A stretch of 10,338 bases of DNA, taken from assembly GCA_012841175.1 (NCBI GenBank), contig DUVG01000070.1:1-10338 (forward strand), written 5' to 3'. Both the position numbers and the translations under genes were made by a program. The notes under the pieces are model-generated. The model was not told the DNA's origin. It did not search any database and saw nothing but the letters and a program-made list of their open reading frames with translations. Positions 4,730 through 10,338 of this stretch are shown here, piece after piece; the stretch's first letter is position 1, and the number at the start of each line of letters is the position of its first letter. Origin of the DNA: Clostridium sp. (lineage in GTDB: Bacteria > Bacillota > Clostridia > Acetivibrionales > Acetivibrionaceae).

Positions 4730-7684
4730 ATGGAGAATAAAAACACAAAAAACAAACAAATATTTAAAGAAGCTGAAAAATTAATTAAAGAGTTTTCTTC
4801 TAATGCTCATGATGGGCTTAATGAAGAAGAAGTAAAAAGAAATAGGGAAAAATACGGTAAAAACGAAATAACTCCAAGTGAAAAGGTTCCTGTGTGGAAG
4901 CAATTTTTAGAACATTTTAAAGATCCTACTATTATAATTTTATGTATCTGTGCATTTGTATCTACACTTATAGGTATTTATCAAGATGAATTTCCATGGG
5001 ATGGAATAGGAATATTTGTTGCTATTATTATTGCAACGGGAGTTGGCTTTTGGAGTGAATATAAAGCAGATAAGGCTTTTGAAACACTAAAGGCTGACAA
5101 TGAAAATATTGATGTTAAAGTCATTAGAGATGGTAGCTTAAAGGTTATTTCTACAAAAGAGTTGGTAGTAGGAGATATTATTGAGCTGGAAAATGGAGAT
5201 AAAATTCCAGCTGATGCAGAGATTTTAAACTCTATTGATTTATTAGTTGATGAATCTTTAATGACTGGTGAATCAGTACCTGTAGAAAAGGGTGCTGATA
5301 ACACTCATCTAATTGGGGGAACAATGGTAGTGACAGGTTCAGGTAGAGCTATTGTTACAAAAGTTGGAGATGGCATGGAGATGGGAGCAATTTTAAGATC
5401 TCTTGCTGACCAAGATCAAGAACAAACTCCCCTTCAATATAAACTTGGAAAATTAGCAGGTCTTATAAGTGTAGTTGGTACAGTTGCAGCAGTATTAATA
5501 TTCTTTGCTTTATTTACAAATTCAGTTATGTCAGGTAACTTTGGGATACTTAGCAATAATGTTAAGATTGGCACTACTGTATTTTTGTTTGTGATTGCTA
5601 TAATAACTGGTTTATTGTTAATTAAGGGAAATAATAAACTAAAAAAACTTTCGGCTGTTTTAGGGCCATTAATTGCAGCAGTTGGATTGTCATATGTAGC
5701 CTTTGCAATTGGAAAACCAGCAAATGCTATTGAAAGTGCAAAAAGCATACTTAACTTTTTTATCGTAGCGGTAACAATTATTGTGGTAGCTGTACCTGAA
5801 GGGCTTCCTATGGCAGTTACAATAAGTCTAGCATTGAGCATGAGGAAAATAAGACGTGACAACAACCTAGTTAGAAAAATGCTTGCTACAGAAACCATTG
5901 GTTCTGTAAATGTAATATGCAGTGACAAAACAGGAACTCTTACAAAAAACCAGATGCAGGTAAGGGAAGTGTATTTCAGTGGAAAACACTATGATAGCAG
6001 TAATTTTAATGAACTAACTCAAAACTCTATGTTTGAAGTTGTAAAAATATTACTTGCAGCTAATTCCACTGCCAACGTTACAAAAGATAGTGATGGAAAT
6101 ATAAAAATAGTTGGTAACACCACTGAAGGAGCTATGTTAACCTGGTTAAACGAAATGGGAGTTAATTACAAAACCATTTTAGACATACGTGAAAACATGC
6201 CAGTTTATGATAGACTTTCATTTAATGCAGACAGAAAAATGATGTCAACTGTTACTGGCTTAGAAAATAGTGATTTGTTTAACTTTAATGAGAAAAAGGA
6301 CAAGGATTCACAAAAAATAAAAAGCTGCAAGGTTGTATTGGCTAAAGGTGCACCAGAGAGGATTTTAAGCTTATGTAACAGTGTAAGTATTGGAGATAAA
6401 ATCGAAAGCTTTGACAAGCATAAAGATGATATTAACAAAAAACTCTTAAGCTTATCAGACAAAGCAATGAGAACTATGGCCCTTGCCTATAAAGTTGTGG
6501 GGGAAAACGATCCTCTAGATAAGGATTCCATTGAAAAAGACTTAGTATTTGCAGGTCTTCTAGGTATAACCGACCCAGTGAGGGAAGATGTGCCTCATGC
6601 AATTAATGTATCAAAAGAAGCAGGCATAAATGTAATAATGGTTACAGGGGATAATGTGAACACTGCCAGGGCAATTGCAAGAGAAATTAACCTTTTAGAA
6701 GAAGACAGCGTTGTAATGGAGGGTAGTGAGTTTAAAAAGAAATCTGATAAAGAGATACTATCAGTACTAAAGAAATTGAGAGTTTTAGCAAGAGCTACAC
6801 CATCTGACAAAGAGCGCCTTGTAAGCCTTATTCAACAAACAAAGGAAGTTGTTGCAGTAACAGGGGATGGGACCAATGATGCACCTGCACTTAAAAAAGC
6901 AGATGTAGGTATTTCTATGGGACTTAAGGGAACAGACGTTGCAAAAGAAGCTAGTGATATAGTACTTACTGACGATAATTTTGGCAGTATCGTTAAAGCT
7001 GTGCATTGGGGTAGAACACTTTATGAAAATGTTCAAAAGTTTTTACAATTCCAATTGACCATTAACGTATCAGCATTAGCTATTGCATTTTTAAGTCCTA
7101 TTTTAGGAATGATTTTCCCAAATGCCAACTTCCAGACAATACCTCTTACTGTGTTACAGCTTTTATGGATAAACCTTGTGATGGATACTTTAGCAGCACT
7201 AGCTTTAGGTCTAGAGCCTCCAAGGGATGGAATAATGAAAGAAAAACCAAAGAGAAGAGAAGAGTCTTTTCTTACTAAGAATATGTCATTTAACATACTG
7301 ACAACAGGATTTTACTTTATGGTGTTTATACTTTTACTTCAAGCATTTGACTTTATGGGTGCTTCAGCTTTAGAAGGTAAAAATGCTACATCTTCTGTAC
7401 TTTTTACAACCTATGTTTTTATGCAGTTATTTAACCTTCTAAATTCAAGAAGTTTAAAGCCTGGAACATCAATATTTGAAAACTTAACCAAAAGTAAAAG
7501 TTTCTTGGCTATATTTGCAGTAATAGTTATTGTACAGGTAATTATAACACAGTTTGGAGGAACGTTTTTCAGTACTCAGGCCTTACCACTTTATATGTGG
7601 GGTAAAATAATTTTAGTAAGTTCCTTAACTTTAGTGGTAGGAGCATTGGTAAGATGGAGTCAGAAACTATTTATTAAAAACTAA
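4730..7684 (+). CDS. Calcium-transporting P-type ATPase, PMCA type
   Basis: This 984-residue integral membrane pump couples ATP hydrolysis to calcium export. Sequence marks in order: an N-terminal cation-ATPase segment (GLNEEEVKRNREKYGKN, 29-45), TM1 and TM2 (about 66-84 and 93-108), the actuator loop TGES (179-182), TM4 with PEGLP (356-360), phosphorylation motif CSDKTGTLT with catalytic D399, KGAPE (539-543) in the nucleotide domain, TGDN (639-642), GDGTNDAP (712-719) and paired helices to the end. Glu357 in TM4, Asn779 in TM5 and Asn815 and Asp819 in TM6 (LLWINLVMD) fit the single calcium site of PMCA/IIB pumps. No C-terminal calmodulin region is present. Between TM3 (242-262) and TM4 (340-363) lie two further hydrophobic stretches, about 280-298 and 307-328, which most P-type ATPases lack. 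ATG follows AGGAG by eight bases. Next to two calcium-binding TerD genes, it suggests calcium control during the Ter response. Confidence 0.93.
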   Translation: MENKNTKNKQIFKEAEKLIKEFSSNAHDGLNEEEVKRNREKYGKNEITPSEKVPVWKQFLEHFKDPTIIILCICAFVSTLIGIYQDEFPWDGIGIFVAIIIATGVGFWSEYKADKAFETLKADNENIDVKVIRDGSLKVISTKELVVGDIIELENGDKIPADAEILNSIDLLVDESLMTGESVPVEKGADNTHLIGGTMVVTGSGRAIVTKVGDGMEMGAILRSLADQDQEQTPLQYKLGKLAGLISVVGTVAAVLIFFALFTNSVMSGNFGILSNNVKIGTTVFLFVIAIITGLLLIKGNNKLKKLSAVLGPLIAAVGLSYVAFAIGKPANAIESAKSILNFFIVAVTIIVVAVPEGLPMAVTISLALSMRKIRRDNNLVRKMLATETIGSVNVICSDKTGTLTKNQMQVREVYFSGKHYDSSNFNELTQNSMFEVVKILLAANSTANVTKDSDGNIKIVGNTTEGAMLTWLNEMGVNYKTILDIRENMPVYDRLSFNADRKMMSTVTGLENSDLFNFNEKKDKDSQKIKSCKVVLAKGAPERILSLCNSVSIGDKIESFDKHKDDINKKLLSLSDKAMRTMALAYKVVGENDPLDKDSIEKDLVFAGLLGITDPVREDVPHAINVSKEAGINVIMVTGDNVNTARAIAREINLLEEDSVVMEGSEFKKKSDKEILSVLKKLRVLARATPSDKERLVSLIQQTKEVVAVTGDGTNDAPALKKADVGISMGLKGTDVAKEASDIVLTDDNFGSIVKAVHWGRTLYENVQKFLQFQLTINVSALAIAFLSPILGMIFPNANFQTIPLTVLQLLWINLVMDTLAALALGLEPPRDGIMKEKPKRREESFLTKNMSFNILTTGFYFMVFILLLQAFDFMGASALEGKNATSSVLFTTYVFMQLFNLLNSRSLKPGTSIFENLTKSKSFLAIFAVIVIVQVIITQFGGTFFSTQALPLYMWGKIILVSSLTLVVGALVRWSQKLFIKN

Positions 7685-7702
7685 GTATTAATTTAATTTT
7701 TT

Positions 7703-7738
7703 AAAAACCCCACCTTTTATAAAGGGGGGTTTTTATTT
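7703..7738. terminator. Bidirectional intrinsic terminator between convergent operons
   Basis: AAAAACCCC, a bulged A, then CCTTT (7703-7717) pairs with AAAGGGGGGTTTTT (7721-7734) around a TAT loop, giving 14 pairs. A T-rich tail follows on the plus strand, and the A-run on the left gives a T-run on the minus strand. It lies 18 bases after the ATPase stop and 11 bases beyond the HAD gene stop, so it serves both operons. Confidence 0.92.
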
Positions 7739-7745
7739 ATAGGTG

Positions 7746-8567
7746 TTAACTAATAAGCTTAGCATCACAAGTTAACTTTTCCACTTTTTTCAGTATCTCT
7801 TCTGAAGCAGACATTCCCTGGTTGTCTGTAAAAACAATGTGTTTTGAAACTTTTAAAGAACCCTCTTTATATGAATTGTATATTTCTCCATGAGAAGGGC
7901 AAAAAGCTATATCAGCATGTTCTAACATAGATAAATCCAGCAAAGAGTCTCCAGATGCAATTATTTTATTTTTTCCTGTTTTATTTTTAATATAATTTAC
8001 AGCAGATGATTTACTGACAAACTTAGGGACAATATATAGTTTCCTGCCTTGAATGGATATATTCCATCCATATTTTAAAAGCCACTTTTTAAAATCAGCA
8101 ATTTCATCTAATGGAATATTATCTTTGTCAATAATGAAGTAATAAAAAAGATTATCTGCCTCTTTTTGTTTGTAAATCCACTCATTATTTTTAATCTCAT
8201 TAAATCGCTCTAAAACCTTTTTAGAAGATATGCTTTCTGATTTAATTTTAATAGAAACAATTTTAGACCAGTAGCTGTCTATTTTCCCGTTGATAAGTAT
8301 ATTTCCACCATTACTAACAATTGCATATTTAGGTACTATAACATTTTTTAAAAAAGAAATTCTTTTATATTGTTCAATGGTTCTTGTAGTAACAGGTATA
8401 AAAAGTATTCTATTAGTTATTTTTTTCAAAATACTAACAGAAGCTTCTGTCATAAAAGATATTTCTTTGTCATCTTTTGTCTCAATTGAAAGGGGTTTTT
8501 TTTTGCATTTATCTAAAAACCTTTTTGAATATATTAAAGTTCTATCTAAATCACTTGCAAACAGCAT
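7746..8567 (-). CDS. HAD-superfamily (Cof/sucrose-phosphatase-like) phosphatase of the ter module
   Basis: This 273-residue soluble HAD hydrolase has all four catalytic motifs. Motif I is FASDLDRTL, with nucleophile D6 and acid/base D8. Motif II lies in FIPVTTRT (56-63). Motif III lysine is K186 in the FVSKSSAV block. Motif IV is SGDSLLDLSM (205-214), with D207 and D211. A cap domain of the IIB type lies between about 85 and 180, as in sucrose-phosphate and trehalose-phosphate phosphatases. It would remove phosphate from a small organic substrate, probably the product or an intermediate of the neighbouring phosphoribosyltransferases; the substrate is unknown. The gene starts 14 bases after the PRTase-PELOTA gene with a GAGGTGAT ribosome site, so it is co-transcribed as the last gene of the minus-strand operon. 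HAD genes are regular members of the Ter-associated biosynthetic clusters. Confidence 0.9.
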   Translation of the reverse strand: MLFASDLDRTLIYSKRFLDKCKKKPLSIETKDDKEISFMTEASVSILKKITNRILFIPVTTRTIEQYKRISFLKNVIVPKYAIVSNGGNILINGKIDSYWSKIVSIKIKSESISSKKVLERFNEIKNNEWIYKQKEADNLFYYFIIDKDNIPLDEIADFKKWLLKYGWNISIQGRKLYIVPKFVSKSSAVNYIKNKTGKNKIIASGDSLLDLSMLEHADIAFCPSHGEIYNSYKEGSLKVSKHIVFTDNQGMSASEEILKKVEKLTCDAKLIS

Positions 8568-8581
8568 TTTATCACCTCACT

Positions 8582-9703
8582 TTAAAGGGGTTTTATTATC
8601 CCGCAGCACTCATATATAAGGTGGTTATTTATTTCAACGGGAACATTTCTTTCAGATGCTAAAAGCAGTATGTGCTTTAAATTTTTACTATTAGCATCCT
8701 TAACAAGGATTTTCCAAGGAATACGCCTTAATAAAACCCTTGTTGTTTCTCCCACACCAGGCTTAATTAAATTTATATCCTCTATACCAAAGGTTTCTTG
8801 GATTTTTTCTATGCTTTTTAAACCTAACCAAGAAAGGGTAGAGGAGGTGTTTTCTAAATTTTTGGTTTCTTTTTCTATTTCACATTCCACATGGGGAAAT
8901 TCCTTTACAATAGCATCAATAAACACATAGGATACATCTTCATTGGCCAATTCTATATAGTATTTAGCTCCATGAAAGTCATTTTCTTTAATTATGTCAT
9001 CTCTGTGAAATGTCCGGCTTACAAGTCCTGAAACGGTGGAGTTAAGGCAGGCGCTTGGAATGAGAAAATCTTCTCGAGTTCCAAAGATTTCTGCACAATA
9101 ACCTGGATCAGCAAGTACTGCTAATTCACTATTTATTTTTATTTTATACTTATTTTCAAAATCCTTAATAGCCTTATCAAGAACTATTTTTATTGCTCCT
9201 TTACCTGTCCATCCATCAATAAATTGAATATCACAATTAGGATGGTTTTTTAGAATATATAAAAGAGCATTTTCATCTATTCCTTTTCCTCTTATGATGG
9301 AAACCCCGTAGTGAGGAACATCTAAATTATATTTAAATTTAATATATCTTTTTATTAGTACTCCAACAGGAGTTCCAGCCCTTGCAAGGGATACAAGAAC
9401 TAAATTTTTATTTCTTTTTTTCATTATCAAATTAGATACCACACCAACTGACGTAGCTATTTTTTCAGAAGATTCCTCTAAAGATGAATAAAAAAGCTCA
9501 ATATATTCTGAGGAAGGTTTGTATTCAATAGGGAGCATTTCAGAATAGTGGCCACCTGATTGAATAATACTTTCCCTTGTAGCTGTAGTATCTTCTTGTA
9601 CTAGATTATTTATATTTTTAAGCAAAAACACAACATCTTCTTCTAAATAACTGCCTATTGGAGAAGGCTTTTGTATTTTAATATTTTTTAATATTTCATT
9701 CAT
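8582..9703 (-). CDS. PRTase-PELOTA protein of the ter biosynthetic module (StiP family)
   Basis: This 373-residue protein joins a phosphoribosyltransferase domain (PRTase_1, roughly 30-270) to a C-terminal PELOTA-type RNA-binding domain (roughly 298-373). In the first, SLARAGTPVGVLIKR (105-119) and FIDGWTGKGAI (161-171) are the conserved nucleotide and phosphoribosyl-diphosphate-loop blocks, and FHRDDI with FHGAKYY (232-249) is typical of the family. In the second, GVGETTRVLLRRIPWKILV (316-334) is the hallmark. Databases often name this family 'cysteine protease StiP'. I see no protease signature and prefer the transferase assignment made in comparative studies of Ter systems. Predicted role: transfer of phosphoribose to or from a base in a pathway for a nucleoside-like compound, possibly with RNA contact through PELOTA. 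ATG is preceded by AGGAG at a good distance. It lies 60 bases after the TRSP gene and 14 before the HAD gene. Confidence 0.9.
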   Translation of the reverse strand: MNEILKNIKIQKPSPIGSYLEEDVVFLLKNINNLVQEDTTATRESIIQSGGHYSEMLPIEYKPSSEYIELFYSSLEESSEKIATSVGVVSNLIMKKRNKNLVLVSLARAGTPVGVLIKRYIKFKYNLDVPHYGVSIIRGKGIDENALLYILKNHPNCDIQFIDGWTGKGAIKIVLDKAIKDFENKYKIKINSELAVLADPGYCAEIFGTREDFLIPSACLNSTVSGLVSRTFHRDDIIKENDFHGAKYYIELANEDVSYVFIDAIVKEFPHVECEIEKETKNLENTSSTLSWLGLKSIEKIQETFGIEDINLIKPGVGETTRVLLRRIPWKILVKDANSKNLKHILLLASERNVPVEINNHLIYECCGIIKPL

Positions 9704-9720
9704 TTTTTACTCCTACTTTA

Positions 9721-9747
9721 AAAATTTTATATTTAAAATTTTATATT
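9721..9747. repeat. Tandem 14-base repeat between two minus-strand genes
   Basis: AAAATTTTATATT occurs at 9721-9733 and again at 9735-9747, a two-copy tandem with a 14-base period in the 60-base gap between the TRSP and PRTase-PELOTA genes. On the minus strand it supplies TATAAA-like hexamers that could act as a -10 box, but no clear -35 partners it. Confidence 0.5.
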
Positions 9748-9763
9748 GTATAAAAGGTTAACA

Positions 9764-10338
9764 TTATACTAATTTTACAATATGAATTCTAGGAATTCTT
9801 GTAAGTTTTAACTTAGACAATAAAGGTTCTAATGTTTTGTTATCAACATTTCTTTCAAAAAAGATATATAGTTCATCATAATAATTTGATGGTATATTGT
9901 AAACATAATTTAGTATATCAACTTCATTTGGACTTTTAAACTCAATTCCACTGTTTATGGCATAGTTTTCTTTATTTAATGGATAAATAGGACTTCTAGT
10001 GGTAGAATGAAATTTTATACCATCTCCCATATAAGATGCAATTTTCATTGGAATGTGGATAAATTCTTCTGTGCCAAGACATAAAGCCCTTTTGCCTTTT
10101 CGCATACTTTTTAAGTGTTTGCCAATTTTTTTAATGGTTTTTTGTTCATCATTCCATAGGGAAGAGTCAACGCCAAACCTTCCAGTGGATTTTAAGTAGG
10201 GGGAAGGATTGTTTTTCTCATAAGAATGAGTTGATGAATAATTTAATGTATCAAGTTTAAAGTCCTTTAAGGATAAACTGATAATTTCAGGTTCATTTTT
10301 AAAATCCACCTTATTAATAATACTAGAATTATTAGAAT
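9764..10338 (-). CDS. PRTase_2-TRSP protein, C-terminal part only
   Basis: The frame is open from the right edge to TAA at 9764, so the visible 190 residues are the 3' part of a longer gene. The first possible start inside the window, a GTG at 10309, is probably an internal valine. The visible part is the TRSP domain, which sits at the C-terminus of PRTase_2 proteins. It shows GRFGVDSS, then KRALCLGTEEFIHIPMKIA and the name-giving Thr-Arg-Ser-Pro in STTRSPIYP (coded at about 9989-10000), and an ending EVDILNYVYNIPSNYYDELYIFFER. The missing N-terminus should carry the phosphoribosyltransferase domain. It is probably the second PRTase of the Ter-associated biosynthetic set, alongside the PRTase-PELOTA and HAD genes downstream. 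Enzymatic activity of the TRSP domain is not established. Confidence 0.88.
   Translation of the reverse strand, partial: SNNSSIINKVDFKNEPEIISLSLKDFKLDTLNYSSTHSYEKNNPSPYLKSTGRFGVDSSLWNDEQKTIKKIGKHLKSMRKGKRALCLGTEEFIHIPMKIASYMGDGIKFHSTTRSPIYPLNKENYAINSGIEFKSPNEVDILNYVYNIPSNYYDELYIFFERNVDNKTLEPLLSKLKLTRIPRIHIVKLV

Noticed and set aside
4981..5304. 107-residue minus-strand open frame inside the ATPase gene
   Set aside because: It mirrors conserved actuator-domain coding and has no features of its own.
5434..5928. 164-residue open frame on the minus strand inside the ATPase gene
   Set aside because: It is antisense to conserved transmembrane and PEGLP-coding sequence, with no ribosome site or recognisable domain.
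8290..8930. Plus-strand open frames opposite the HAD and PRTase-PELOTA genes
   Set aside because: They lie antisense to well-supported conserved genes, lack ribosome sites and show no family resemblance.
10307..10309. GTG as the true start of the TRSP protein
   Set aside because: The frame stays open to the window edge with no clear ribosome site, and the family carries an N-terminal PRTase domain that must lie upstream.

Overview
The window is a strongly AT-rich stretch of a low-GC Gram-positive genome. AAGGAGG-type ribosome binding sites, GTG and TTG starts and protein similarity fit a Clostridium-like member of the Clostridia; the species cannot be named from this alone. It carries most of a tellurite-resistance-type (Ter) stress locus, arranged as two convergent gene blocks.

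Plus strand, 90-7684. First comes a tight four-gene run: an XpaC-like protein, a TelA/KlaA-family protein, a 265-residue protein I do not recognise, and a degenerate TerD-domain protein. After gaps of about 115 and 245 bp come two canonical TerD-family proteins with intact acidic GDN...GEGDGDDE calcium-binding signatures. A PMCA-type calcium-transporting P-type ATPase follows and ends at a strong bidirectional terminator (7703-7738). The two inter-terD gaps hold inverted repeats, including a long hairpin at 3849-3887, that look regulatory.

Minus strand, read from the right edge to 7746. These are the C-terminal part of a PRTase_2-TRSP protein (its 5' end lies outside the window), a PRTase-PELOTA protein (often labelled 'cysteine protease StiP'), and a HAD-superfamily phosphatase. 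This matches the Ter-associated 'biosynthetic module' described by comparative genomics, which is predicted to make an uncharacterised nucleoside-like or phosphoribosyl compound.

How they may work together: the TerD proteins are calcium-binding, cytoplasmic or membrane-associated factors; TelA and XpaC are their usual partners; the ATPase would export calcium. The plus-strand block therefore looks like a calcium-linked envelope stress response, and the minus-strand block like its small-molecule arm. The most unusual items are the TerD paralogue that has lost its calcium ligands, the unrecognised 265-residue protein beside it, and two extra hydrophobic segments between TM3 and TM4 of the ATPase. 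No RNA genes, insertion sequences or CRISPR arrays were seen. No gene-free stretch exceeds 300 bases.
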